NCBI RefSeq assembly: GCF_008727795.1
Contig: NZ_CP044222.1
Span: forward strand, 2,976,001-3,040,000
Length of the DNA stretch: 64,000 nt
Reading direction: 5' to 3'
DNA from: Nitrincola iocasae
Lineage (GTDB): Bacteria; Pseudomonadota; Gammaproteobacteria; Pseudomonadales; Balneatricaceae
Below, in pieces: positions 1 to 7,891 of this stretch (positions are counted from its first letter, which is position 1; every line of letters begins with the position of its first letter). A program made the translations under genes and the position numbers. Below the pieces are notes generated by a model that was not told the DNA's origin, made no database searches, and was given only the letters and a program-made list of their open reading frames with translations.

Positions 1-834
1 GCCAAATCCCAACAACAGCAGGGCTGTTGCCGGAGTCAATGCAACGCGCTCATTGGCAGGTGCATGCAGCAATCGACAGGGTTTAGGTAGTAATAACAAC
101 ACCGCTGCCAAGGGCCAGATCAGGTTCATATAACCTACCCACCTAAGGGCCAGCGTCATCAACAGCGCGGCCACAAGCAAGAACCAATAAAGCCGAACCG
201 CCTGAGGGTAACCCAAACGTACAGCAAGTGTACCCAACCCATCGGCACGATCACTTTCATAATCACGCAGCTCATTACTAAGCAATAATAGCGCTACCAG
301 GCAACTCAGTGGCAAGGATAACCAGACAATACGCAGATCAAAGGGTGCACCTGCGGCCAGATAGCTGCCAGTAATCATCAGCACACCCATTAACCAGAAC
401 ACCATAACTACACCCAATCCACGGTTTTTATAGTGTATGGGCGCTAAGGTATACCCCAATGCACCGAGCAGACCGACCAGACTGATCCATAACAGTGACA
501 GCCCCGTCACAGACACCAGAAAAAGCCCGATCAGTGCTGCCAGCAGGAAACATGCAAGCCCCAGGCGAAAGTTGTTATGGATGCGCAGGCAAGCCAATTG
601 CACCTCGGTGTTCTGATGAGCAGGCAGCAGTTTCAGGTCAGCATAGTCATTGATAAGATTCACACCAGCCTGCAGCAACACACCGGCCAGCAGTATCAGC
701 AGCACATTCAGCGGTAACCAGTAGCCTTCAGCATAAGCCGCCGCTATGCCAACCAGGCAAGCCGTCACTGCCACCGGAAACGAGAAAGGTCGCAATGCAC
801 GATGAAAGTGGTACTTGCTTAAATCAGTACTCAT
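1..834 (-). CDS. UbiA-family (MenA-like) prenyltransferase, 3' end cut by window
   Basis: The minus strand is open from an ATG at 834 to the window edge (278 codons, no stop), so the C-terminus is missing. The translation is very hydrophobic, with many membrane segments. Two acidic motifs typical of UbiA-family aromatic prenyltransferases are visible: NLINDYADL near residue 60 and NELRDYESDRADG near residue 185, followed by TLAVRLG. The second motif resembles MenA (1,4-dihydroxy-2-naphthoate polyprenyltransferase) more than UbiA. Such enzymes transfer a polyprenyl chain to an aromatic quinone precursor in the inner membrane. The family is clear; the exact substrate is not, because no other menaquinone gene lies in the window. 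It is followed after 9 bp by trhP on the same strand, whose stop lies just upstream. Confidence 0.85.
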   Translation of the reverse strand, partial: MSTDLSKYHFHRALRPFSFPVAVTACLVGIAAAYAEGYWLPLNVLLILLAGVLLQAGVNLINDYADLKLLPAHQNTEVQLACLRIHNNFRLGLACFLLAALIGLFLVSVTGLSLLWISLVGLLGALGYTLAPIHYKNRGLGVVMVFWLMGVLMITGSYLAAGAPFDLRIVWLSLPLSCLVALLLLSNELRDYESDRADGLGTLAVRLGYPQAVRLYWFLLVAALLMTLALRWVGYMNLIWPLAAVLLLLPKPCRLLHAPANERVALTPATALLLLGFG

Positions 835-843
835 GAAGTCAGA

Positions 844-2178
844 CTAATTACGCACCGGTGCATTAGGGAGGTCTCGCATCAGCAAGGCATAGGTCATGTC
901 GGTATCAAAATCGAGGGGAATGCTGACTTTGTGACCCGAACCGGGAGCCGCATCCACTGGAGTACCGCGCTTGTCGAGCAACTCACTCAAGCGAAAGCGT
1001 TTGTTACCGGCGGGTGTCATCAGTTCCAGGGTATCACCGGTTTCGAAGCGGTTTTTAACATCAATCTGCAACAGACCTTTGTCCACATCATGACTGAGCA
1101 CTTCGCCGACAAATTGCTGATGCACACCCACCGAATTACCGGTTTCATAATTCTGGTATTGATCATGCACATGGCGACGGTAGAAACCTTCGGTGTAGCC
1201 ACGATTGGCCAGATTTTCCAGCACATCCATGAGTTCCATATCAAACGGCTTGCCAACCACGGCATCATCGATGGCTTTACGGTAGGCCTGGGCGGTTCGG
1301 GCAACATAGTAATGTGATTTGGTACGCCCTTCAATTTTCAATGAATCCACGCCCATCGCGGCCAGCCGGTGCACATGCTGAATGGCACGCAGGTCTTTGG
1401 AGTTCATGATGTAGGTACCGTGCTCATCTTCAAAGGCAGGCATATAATCGTCCGGGCGCGACGCTTCCTGCAACAGCACAATCTTGTCTGTTGGCTGACC
1501 CTCACCCAGGGTCGGCTCAAAGGTCTGTACCGGCACTATATCACCGGAATCATCCTGTTTGGCTTCGTGAGCATCATACTTCCAGCGACAGGCATTGGTG
1601 CAGGTGCCCTGGTTAGGGTCGCGATGATTGATGTAACCGGATAACAGACAACGGCCTGAATAGGCAATGCAGAGTGAACCGTGCACAAAGACTTCGATTT
1701 CCATCTCCGGACAGCGCTGGCGTATCTCTTCTACTTCATCCAAGGATAATTCGCGCGACAAAATCACCCGCTCAATACCCGCCTGATGCCAGAACTTCAC
1801 ACTGGCCCAGTTCATGGTATTAGCCTGAACAGACAAGTGAATGGGCAGATCCGGGAAGCGCTCCTTGACCAGCATGATCAAACCGGGATCCGACATAATC
1901 AGTGCGTCCGGCCCCATTTCGATCACCGGGACTATGTCATCCATATAGGTTTTTAGCTTAGCGTTGTGCGGCAGAATATTACTGGCGACAAAGAATTTCT
2001 TGCCGCGCTGATGCGCATAAGCTATACCTTCGGCTAGGTGATTGTAATTGAAATCATTATTACGCACCCGCAGACTGTAGCGAGGCTGCCCCGCATAGAC
2101 CGCATCGGCCCCGTAGGCAAAGGCATATTTCATGTTTTTCAACGTCCCGGCCGGGGACAGTAATTCTGGTTGTCGCAT
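844..2178 (-). CDS. trhP: tRNA hydroxylation protein TrhP (YegQ, peptidase U32 family)
   Basis: A 444-residue protein opening MRQPELLSPAGTLKNM, the standard start of YegQ/TrhP. A GTG two codons upstream (2184) is possible, but the ATG at 2178 matches the family N-terminus. The family takes part in forming 5-hydroxyuridine at the tRNA wobble position, using prephenate-derived chemistry. The U32 signature region (HGSLCIAYSGRCLLSGY) and a second cysteine pair (GTCTNACRW) are present at about residues 170-205; these cysteines are the expected iron-sulfur ligands. The C-terminal third carries the U32 C-terminal domain. Length is near the usual 450 residues. It lies between the UbiA-family gene and the coiled-coil gene, all on the minus strand. 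Confidence 0.93.
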   Translation of the reverse strand: MRQPELLSPAGTLKNMKYAFAYGADAVYAGQPRYSLRVRNNDFNYNHLAEGIAYAHQRGKKFFVASNILPHNAKLKTYMDDIVPVIEMGPDALIMSDPGLIMLVKERFPDLPIHLSVQANTMNWASVKFWHQAGIERVILSRELSLDEVEEIRQRCPEMEIEVFVHGSLCIAYSGRCLLSGYINHRDPNQGTCTNACRWKYDAHEAKQDDSGDIVPVQTFEPTLGEGQPTDKIVLLQEASRPDDYMPAFEDEHGTYIMNSKDLRAIQHVHRLAAMGVDSLKIEGRTKSHYYVARTAQAYRKAIDDAVVGKPFDMELMDVLENLANRGYTEGFYRRHVHDQYQNYETGNSVGVHQQFVGEVLSHDVDKGLLQIDVKNRFETGDTLELMTPAGNKRFRLSELLDKRGTPVDAAPGSGHKVSIPLDFDTDMTYALLMRDLPNAPVRN

Positions 2179-2256
2179 GATCACTCTACTCTGAAATTAA
2201 GCGCGCTATTGTGCCGATTTCAGCCCACAAAGGCAATTCAACGGTCCATTCGGGAC

Positions 2257-3180
2257 TCAGTTCGACTGCAGCTGCAAACGGTTGAGCTGTTCACGCAACT
2301 GCAACAAATCACGGTTTATTAATTGCCGCGCATTGTTAATCGCACGAATATCTTCACGCAACTCAGACATACCGATCTCCATCACAGCCATATATTCAGG
2401 ACGTGCCGCTTGCTCGGCGACCAACTCAGCTTCAAGTGCAGAAAACTGACGCTTGATATCACCTTCCAGCGACTGATATTGCTGTTTCGATGAAGCTAGC
2501 TGTGTCTTAAATTCACTCAATTGTGTTGCTGATTGCTGCTGTTGCTCAGTCAAGGTTGAAACCTGGCTGACCAGGTGCTGTAATTGTTCACTGCGCTCAT
2601 CGTTTGTCGCACCACCTGAGCCGACAAGATCAGATAACTGTGCTACCTGTTGCTGCAGAGCCGTTATTTCACCTTGCAGACGCTCAAGTTCGACCAGCGG
2701 CTCACTCAGCTCTGCCACATTATTTGACAGGTTTTGCAGTTGCTCCAGGCTTTGTTGCTGCTGCTTCTCTAACTGCTCACGCTGAGAAATTTCCTGCTCT
2801 ACACGCTGTAGCAACTCCTCCCATTGCGACTGTGAAGTCTCACGATCGGCGGCTTGTACCTCCTGCAATGCAGTCAATTGCTCTTGCAACGTATCGCCGG
2901 AGCGCTCCAGGGTATCCTGGTTGATGGATAGGCGGGATTCCAGCACACTCAAGCGCTGCTGATATTCATCCAACACCTGGCGTTGCTCAAGCAGCAACCA
3001 TCCCAACCCACCCAAGGCCAGCACCAGAATCAATAACACCAGATTCAATAGCAAGCCACTGCCGCGTCGCGATTGCTGTGGATGGTGTGGCTCCGGCTCA
3101 TCGTCAAGCGGTGCTATTGGGTTTCGAACACTTTCCCGGATGCTTTCCGGATTAAATCGTGGTTCCAGTTTATCGCTCAT
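2257..3180 (-). CDS. Unrecognised inner-membrane coiled-coil protein
   Basis: I do not recognise this 307-residue protein. About 40 polar residues with several prolines precede one strong membrane segment (about residues 42-64, LLLNLVLLILVLALGGLGWLL). Nearly 230 residues rich in Gln, Glu, Leu and Ser follow, with heptad-like spacing, which predicts a long periplasmic coiled coil. There are no cysteines and no obvious catalytic motif. The topology (short cytoplasmic tail, single membrane anchor, long periplasmic coil) recalls HemX-like or envelope-spanning scaffold proteins, but no homology is claimed. The stop codon and ATG are clean. The gene lies downstream of the groEL terminator, so it probably has its own promoter in 3181-3244. 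Confidence 0.75.
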   Translation of the reverse strand: MSDKLEPRFNPESIRESVRNPIAPLDDEPEPHHPQQSRRGSGLLLNLVLLILVLALGGLGWLLLEQRQVLDEYQQRLSVLESRLSINQDTLERSGDTLQEQLTALQEVQAADRETSQSQWEELLQRVEQEISQREQLEKQQQQSLEQLQNLSNNVAELSEPLVELERLQGEITALQQQVAQLSDLVGSGGATNDERSEQLQHLVSQVSTLTEQQQQSATQLSEFKTQLASSKQQYQSLEGDIKRQFSALEAELVAEQAARPEYMAVMEIGMSELREDIRAINNARQLINRDLLQLREQLNRLQLQSN

Positions 3181-3244
3181 GGTTCACTAGGTCCGCACCT
3201 GTTTGTTCAAACTTAATCACATTCATCAGGGTTATATAACACAA

Positions 3245-3299
3245 AAACCCCGTTGTCTGTCAGCTTACCTCAGGTAATTGCTGACAGACAACGGGGTTT
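3245..3299 (-). terminator. Rho-independent terminator of groESL
   Basis: Two 20-base arms (3245-3264 and 3280-3299, AAACCCCGTTGTCTGTCAGC and its exact complement) can form a perfect stem. A smaller TTACC/GGTAA stem extends it into the loop. Read on the minus strand, the stem ends in a run of T. It begins 34 bp after the groEL stop codon, the expected position for the end of the groESL transcript. Confidence 0.9.
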
Positions 3300-3333
3300 G
3301 GATCAGTCAGTGACTGGCCAGAGAGTGATTAGA

Positions 3334-4977
3334 TCACATCATTCCGCCCATACCACCCATACCACCCATGCCGCCCATATCAGGCATAGCAGGCTTGTCT
3401 TCCGGCAAATCAGCAATCATGGCTTCAGTGGTAATCATCATGCCAGCAATGGATGCCGCCGCCTGCAATGCTGCACGGGTCACTTTAGCTGGATCGATAA
3501 TACCCATTTCCATCATATCGCCGTACTGGTCATTGGCGGCATTAAAGCCGAACGAACCCTTACCTTCGCGAATTTTGGAAACCACAACAGAACCTTCACC
3601 ACCAGCGTTGGCAACAATCTGACGCAACGGTGCTTCGAGAGCGCGGAAGGCCAACTCGATACCGATATTCTGATCGTGGTTATCACCCAGCAGTTTACCG
3701 ACGTTATCCAGTGCACGAATCAACGCAACACCACCGCCAGGAACCACACCTTCTTCAACGGCTGCACGGGTTGCATGCAGGGCGTCGTCAACGCGGGCTT
3801 TTTTCTCTTTCATTTCAACTTCAGTACCGCCACCGACTTTGATGACAGCAACGCCACCGGCCAGTTTAGCCACGCGCTCCTGCAGTTTTTCACGATCATA
3901 ATCAGAAGAGGTATCTTCGATCTGCACACGTACCTGCTGAACACGCGCTTCGATATCGGCCTGCGAACCGGCACCATCAACAATAGTGGTGTTCTCTTTA
4001 GTGATATTGACACGCTTAGCCTGACCCAGGTGTTCCAGACCCGCCTGCTCCAGGTTCAGACCCACTTCTTCAGAGATAACCTGACCACCGGTCAGAACAG
4101 CGATATCCTGCAGCATGGCTTTGCGACGATCACCGAAACCAGGTGCTTTAACCGCGGCGACTTTAACGATGCCACGCATGTTGTTAACAACCAGTGTCGC
4201 CAGGGCTTCGCCTTCAACGTCTTCAGAGATGATCAGCAGCGGACGGGAAGACTTGGCAACCTGCTCCAGTACTGGCAGTAACTCACGGATATTGGAGATT
4301 TTCTTGTCAACCAGCAGGATGTAAGGATCTTCCAGTTCAGCTGACATGTTTTCCTGATTATTGATGAAGTAAGGAGACAGGTAGCCACGATCAAACTGCA
4401 TACCTTCAACCACATCCAGTTCGTTGTCGAAACCGGAACCTTCTTCAACCGTGATAACGCCTTCCTGACCGACTTTTTCCATCGCTTCAGCGATGATACG
4501 ACCGATTTCGGAATCAGAGTTGGCAGAAATCGTACCAACCTGAGCAATCGCTTTGTAGTCAGTACAAGGTACAGACATCTTAGCCAGCTCAGCCACAACA
4601 GCCGCTGCGGCTTTATCGATACCACGTTTCAGGTCCATCGGATTCATGCCAGCCGCAACAGATTTCAGGCCTTCATTAACGATTGCCTGAGCCAGGACAG
4701 TAGCCGTAGTAGTACCGTCACCCGCTACATCATTAGCCTTGGAAGCGACTTCCTTGACCATCTGTGCGCCCATATTTTCGAACTTGTCTTTTAGTTCGAT
4801 TTCTTTGGCAACAGATACACCATCTTTGGTGATGACCGGTGAGCCGAAAGATCTTTCCAACACCACATTACGGCCTTTCGGGCCCAGGGTTGTCTTTACG
4901 GCATCAGCCAGAATATTAACCCCTTCCAGCATGCGCTGACGGGCATCATTACCAAAACGTACGTCTTTAGCAGCCAT
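3334..4977 (-). CDS. groL: Chaperonin GroEL (60 kDa)
   Basis: A 547-residue protein starting MAAKDVRFGNDARQRM, with the full set of GroEL landmarks: the nucleotide-binding DGVSVAKEIEL and DGTTTATVLA segments near residues 52-95, and the Gly-Met repeat tail (four GGM units, ending GGMM). It forms the double-ring ATP-driven folding chamber in the cytoplasm, capped by GroES. It follows groES by 64 bp in the usual order and shares its heat-shock promoter. Length is normal (E. coli 548). A long terminator follows. Nothing in the sequence looks aberrant. Confidence 0.99.
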   Translation of the reverse strand: MAAKDVRFGNDARQRMLEGVNILADAVKTTLGPKGRNVVLERSFGSPVITKDGVSVAKEIELKDKFENMGAQMVKEVASKANDVAGDGTTTATVLAQAIVNEGLKSVAAGMNPMDLKRGIDKAAAAVVAELAKMSVPCTDYKAIAQVGTISANSDSEIGRIIAEAMEKVGQEGVITVEEGSGFDNELDVVEGMQFDRGYLSPYFINNQENMSAELEDPYILLVDKKISNIRELLPVLEQVAKSSRPLLIISEDVEGEALATLVVNNMRGIVKVAAVKAPGFGDRRKAMLQDIAVLTGGQVISEEVGLNLEQAGLEHLGQAKRVNITKENTTIVDGAGSQADIEARVQQVRVQIEDTSSDYDREKLQERVAKLAGGVAVIKVGGGTEVEMKEKKARVDDALHATRAAVEEGVVPGGGVALIRALDNVGKLLGDNHDQNIGIELAFRALEAPLRQIVANAGGEGSVVVSKIREGKGSFGFNAANDQYGDMMEMGIIDPAKVTRAALQAAASIAGMMITTEAMIADLPEDKPAMPDMGGMGGMGGMGGMM

Positions 4978-5041
4978 TCTTAATAATCCTGTTCAATAAT
5001 TCTGTTTAAAGTAAAAATAATTGGTATTAAAGATGCTGAAA

Positions 5042-5335
5042 TCAGTCTTCAATCACCGCAAAAATTTCGCTTTCCTGCATGATCATCAGATCTTCGCCGT
5101 CGACTTTAACGACGTTAGAACCGGCATACTGACCAAACAGCACTTTGTCACCCACTTTGACAGATGGCGCCTGAACATCACCATTATTCAGGGTGCGACC
5201 TGGACCGACAGCTAATACTTCGCCACGGTTAGGTTTTTCAGCAGCGGAACCCGGCAGAACGATACCGCCTGCAGTGGTTTTTTCCTCTTCGCTGCGACGT
5301 ATAACGACACGATCATGAAGTGGACGAATGTTCAT
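5042..5335 (-). CDS. groS: Co-chaperonin GroES (10 kDa)
   Basis: A 97-residue protein, MNIRPLHDRVVIRRSEEEKTTAGG..., identical in layout to GroES: an N-terminal beta-barrel start, the mobile loop with TTAGGIVLPG near residues 20-30, and a C-terminal strand ending FAVIED. It caps the GroEL ring as a heptamer. A good ribosome binding site (GGAGAAA) sits just upstream. About 165 bases of leader separate it from the inferred sigma-32 promoter, and that leader carries a small CAGGG/CCCTG hairpin. Confidence 0.99.
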   Translation of the reverse strand: MNIRPLHDRVVIRRSEEEKTTAGGIVLPGSAAEKPNRGEVLAVGPGRTLNNGDVQAPSVKVGDKVLFGQYAGSNVVKVDGEDLMIMQESEIFAVIED

Positions 5336-5463
5336 CTGGTTTTTCTCCTGGTATGTAGGAACAGATTTAATATTGTTGATTTTTTAATTGTCAGCGTCTG
5401 ACATTGTCCTGTTGAAGGATGACAGTTAGTTAAGGCCAACCTTGGTCAAATTCAACAGGGAGT

Positions 5464-5480
5464 CTGAAAAAAATTTCAGT
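5464..5480. repeat. 17-bp palindromic repeat, copy 1 (downstream of gro promoter)
   Basis: CTGAAAAAAATTTCAGT occurs here and again, identically, at 5544-5560, exactly 80 bp apart. Each copy is itself an imperfect palindrome (CTGAAA...TTTCAG). This copy would lie about 20-35 bases inside the groESL transcript. Confidence 0.85.
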
Positions 5481-5505
5481 GAGCCAGGGCGCTGAACCCT
5501 GACGC

Positions 5506-5536
5506 ATATGTGGGGTGGGCAAAGAGGGATTTCAAT
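5506..5536 (-). promoter_or_regulatory. Heat-shock (sigma-32 type) promoter of groES-groEL
   Basis: On the minus strand, ATTGAAA (5530-5536) is followed after 14 bases by CCCCACATAT (5506-5515). This agrees with the sigma-32 consensus CTTGAAA, 13-17 bases, CCCCATNT in both boxes. It faces groES and lies between the fxsA stop and groES. Transcription would start near 5499. Known groESL operons are heat-shock controlled in this way. Confidence 0.8.
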
Positions 5537-5543
5537 ATCAACA

Positions 5544-5560
5544 CTGAAAAAAATTTCAGT
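5544..5560. repeat. 17-bp palindromic repeat, copy 2 (upstream of gro promoter, over fxsA stop)
   Basis: This is an identical copy of the 17-mer at 5464-5480. It overlaps the fxsA stop codon (5556-5558) and lies just upstream of the sigma-32 -35 box. In RNA the palindrome gives a six-base stem with U residues in the loop. It could act as a weak terminator for fxsA, as an operator, or as both. Confidence 0.85.
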
Positions 5561-6035
5561 CCTTACGGGTGTACTCACCGTCAATAATATCACCGGAGCG
5601 AGGTGTCGACTCAGAGCGGCCTGGCGTACCATCAAACGGTGGGGAGTGAGGTGCCTGGGTTGAGGTGGCCTGCATAGATGTCACAACCGTCATACGCTGA
5701 CTCAAAAAGTGTACCAACGCCTTGCGGGTGTATGGGATCAGACAACAAAAGCCTACCACATCGGTTACGAAACCCGGTGTCACCAGCAAGGCGCCGCCTA
5801 CGGCAAGCACAATACCTTCGCCCATTTCCTGACCCGGTATTTCACCCTGATCCATGCGCTGACGAGCGCGCATCAGGGTGCCAAGACTTTGTATACGCAA
5901 CATGTTCACGCCAATAAAAGCTGATAACACTACCAGCCCGACGGTGTACCAGACGCCGATCAGTTGCCCGACATTAATCAGCAGGGTAATTTCAATGATT
6001 GGAACAATAATAAACAGTAAAAAGATAACCCGCAT
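5556..6035 (-). CDS. fxsA: FxsA family inner-membrane protein
   Basis: A 159-residue protein beginning MRVIFLLFIIVPIIEITLLI, then VGQLIGVWYTVGLVVLSAFIGVNMLR. This is the characteristic opening of FxsA (suppressor of F-plasmid exclusion of phage T7). Three to four membrane helices are followed by a polar tail of about 45 residues ending DGEYTRKD. The GGALLVTPGFVTDVVGF segment is the conserved family core. The cellular role is poorly known. Placement immediately upstream of groESL on the same strand is common in gammaproteobacteria. The stop codon lies inside one of the 17-bp repeats. Confidence 0.93.
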   Translation of the reverse strand: MRVIFLLFIIVPIIEITLLINVGQLIGVWYTVGLVVLSAFIGVNMLRIQSLGTLMRARQRMDQGEIPGQEMGEGIVLAVGGALLVTPGFVTDVVGFCCLIPYTRKALVHFLSQRMTVVTSMQATSTQAPHSPPFDGTPGRSESTPRSGDIIDGEYTRKD

Positions 6036-6517
6036 AAAGATCCTCGCTTGCTAACCGATCATGTGATCATATTCAATCAAAGGGTGCAAGCGAAACACCT
6101 TCACAGACAAGGATCTCTTCACAAGCACCATGCTGAGATTCATGGCTATTGGCCTTGGGCTAGTGGGGTCCCATCAGCCCTATCAACCCATGTGCCAGAT
6201 TTAAGTTGGTTTGGCAGAGGAATATGGGCGGGGTGGTGGTAGCACTTGGAGGTGACCGTCAGCCGCCAGGGAAGGCGGCTGTCGAGCGGCCACGGATGGC
6301 GAAAAGCGCGTCACATCAAAGCGATACCACCACCGCAGCGAGGCACTGCAAAAAAGGGCACTGAAAAAGGGTACAGCCCTTTTACTGCTATAAGGGTTTT
6401 TACTTATTACCCATAACCTACTAATATACTCCACTTATAACTGAATAATTGTTGCACTGCAGCATGATGCGGCGCACAATATGTAAGTGATATTAATCAA
6501 TCAATAAGGATTAAACT
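6036..6517. other. 482-bp stretch without a recognisable gene
   Basis: No convincing reading frame is present: short open frames of 64-77 codons on both strands resemble no family and overlap each other. The stretch holds a long imperfect palindrome (6232-6334) and an AAAAGGGC/GCCCTTTT inverted repeat (6352-6359 with 6376-6383). It should also contain the promoters of fxsA (minus) and of the dehydrogenase gene (plus). A ribosome binding site (AAGGA) precedes the ATG at 6518. Confidence 0.7.
6232..6334. repeat. Palindromic intergenic repeat element, copy A (diverged)
   Basis: Outer arms GGTGGTGGTA (6232-6241) and TACCACCACC (6325-6334) are exact complements. Inside are the hairpin CAGCCGCC/GGCGGCTG (6260-6267 with 6274-6281), the motif GCCACGGATGGC and then GCGCGTCACATCAAAG. 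The internal order (hairpin, GGATGGC core, GCG-GTCA segment, closing arm) parallels the element at 15053-15157, so I read the two as diverged members of one repeat family. Confidence 0.6.
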
Positions 6518-7279
6518 ATGGATCTGAAAGACAAAGTAGTCGTCGTAACTGGCGGTGGACGTGGCCTGGGTCGTGCGATGGCACTGGAACTGGCTGCCAA
6601 GGGTGCCAAACTGGCACTGGCCGACCTGAACCAGCAAGATCTTGATGACACCATTGCGCAGTGCAAGGAAAAGGGCTCAGAAGCTCGCGGCTACATTTGC
6701 AATGTTTCGGTCGAAGCCGATGTTGAAAAGCTATTTACTGATATTGTAACTGACTTTGGTGCTGTACACGGTCTGGTTAACAATGCTGGTATTACCCGTG
6801 ACGGCTTGTTTATCAAAGTTAAAGATGGTGCTGTCGTCAGCAAAATGAGTATGGACCAGTGGAACCTGGTTATGGACGTCAACCTGACAGGTACCTTCCT
6901 GTGTGGTCGTGAAGCCGCCATCAAAATGATTGAACTGGGCATTCAGGGCTGCATCATCAATATTTCATCTGTTTCCCGTTCAGGCAACATGGGCCAGACT
7001 AACTACACAGCCACAAAAGCCGGTGTGCAGGCCATGGCCGTTACCTGGTCTAAAGAACTGTCTCGCTACGGTATTCGCGCGGCATCCATTGCACCGGGTT
7101 ATATCGGTACTGAAATGGTCATGAGCATGAAACCTGAAGCGCTGGAAAAAATTGCAGCGGGCATTCCTGCCAAGCGTCTGGGTAAACCAGAAGAGATTGC
7201 TTCAACAGTAAGCTTCATTCTGGAAAACGACTATGTCAACGGTCGTTGCTTTGAAGTAGACGGCGGCCTGCGTATCTAA
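6518..7279 (+). CDS. Short-chain dehydrogenase/reductase (FabG-like)
   Basis: A 253-residue classical SDR. The dinucleotide-binding motif TGGGRGLG is at residues 11-18, NNAG at 88-91, and the catalytic Ser150, Tyr163 and Lys167 are in order (YTATK). Asp36 at the end of the second strand suggests NAD(H) rather than NADP(H). It resembles FabG and 3-hydroxyacyl dehydrogenases closely, but isolated position and cofactor type argue against calling it the fatty-acid fabG. The substrate is unknown. The start is supported by AAGGA 8 bases upstream. It stands alone, with a bidirectional hairpin terminator after it. Confidence 0.9.
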   Translation: MDLKDKVVVVTGGGRGLGRAMALELAAKGAKLALADLNQQDLDDTIAQCKEKGSEARGYICNVSVEADVEKLFTDIVTDFGAVHGLVNNAGITRDGLFIKVKDGAVVSKMSMDQWNLVMDVNLTGTFLCGREAAIKMIELGIQGCIINISSVSRSGNMGQTNYTATKAGVQAMAVTWSKELSRYGIRAASIAPGYIGTEMVMSMKPEALEKIAAGIPAKRLGKPEEIASTVSFILENDYVNGRCFEVDGGLRI

Positions 7280-7294
7280 CGCCGCGCCTGAGAA

Positions 7295-7325
7295 AAGGCT
7301 GCTGCCGATATGCTGGTGCAGCCTT
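7295..7325. terminator. Hairpin terminator between SDR gene and yajQ
   Basis: AAGGCTGC (7295-7302) and GCAGCCTT (7318-7325) are exact complements. They are placed between the stop of the plus-strand dehydrogenase (7279) and the stop of minus-strand yajQ (7344). The T content downstream is modest in both directions. Confidence 0.6.
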
Positions 7326-7343
7326 CACTTTATTCTCTAATCG

Positions 7344-7826
7344 TCAATCGCGGAAGTTGTTGAACTGCAACGGCAGCTCCACATCGGATTCACGCAGCAA
7401 TGCCATCGCTTCCTGCAGATCATCACGCTTCTTACCTGTCACCCGCACCTTCTCACCCTGAATCTGACTTTGTACTTTCATTTTACTGTCTTTGATCAAC
7501 TTGGTGATTTTTTTACACTGCACCTGATCCAACCCCTGACGCAAAATAACTGTCTGTTTGGCCTTCACGCCACTGAGATCCGGATCTTTAACCTCCATAC
7601 AGCGTATATCAATTTTGCGAGCGGTTAACTTCGCACGCAACACTTCCAGCATCTGCTGCAACTGAAAATCCACCTCAGCAACCAGCGTTACGGTTTCGTC
7701 CTGCAGCTCAAATTCAGCTTTAACACCTTTAAAGTCATAGCGACTTGTCAGTTCCCGGTTAGCTTGATCCACGGCATTGGTCACTTCGTGCGAATCCAGT
7801 TCGGAAACTATGTCAAATGAAGGCAT
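7344..7826 (-). CDS. yajQ: YajQ family nucleotide-binding protein
   Basis: A 160-residue protein starting MPSFDIVSELDSHEVTNAVDQANRE, the invariant opening of the YajQ (DUF520) family. RYDFKGVKAEFEL and the ending LPLQFNNFRD are also conserved. Some family members bind cyclic di-GMP and act as transcription co-regulators (shown for Xanthomonas); in others only RNA/nucleotide binding is proposed. Length is typical (about 161). It is divergent from the panE-like gene, with 65 bp between the two starts. Confidence 0.96.
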   Translation of the reverse strand: MPSFDIVSELDSHEVTNAVDQANRELTSRYDFKGVKAEFELQDETVTLVAEVDFQLQQMLEVLRAKLTARKIDIRCMEVKDPDLSGVKAKQTVILRQGLDQVQCKKITKLIKDSKMKVQSQIQGEKVRVTGKKRDDLQEAMALLRESDVELPLQFNNFRD

Positions 7827-7891
7827 ACTATACTCCTGTCAGTATTGAGCGGGTGATCAACACACCCGCCTCAGGTAAACGGAAATTAATT

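Noticed and set aside
3253..4281. Long open frame on the plus strand opposite groEL
   Set aside because: It is the antisense shadow of a highly biased gene: His/Thr-rich translation with no family resemblance or ribosome site.
6048..6242. Short open frame of 64 codons in the fxsA-SDR gap
   Set aside because: Composition is not protein-like (Trp/His-rich), there is no ribosome site and it runs into the palindromic repeat.
6487..6500. FNR-like GTGATATTAATCAA before the dehydrogenase gene
   Set aside because: It is AT-rich and only 18 bases from the start codon, overlapping the ribosome site region; chance is the simpler explanation.
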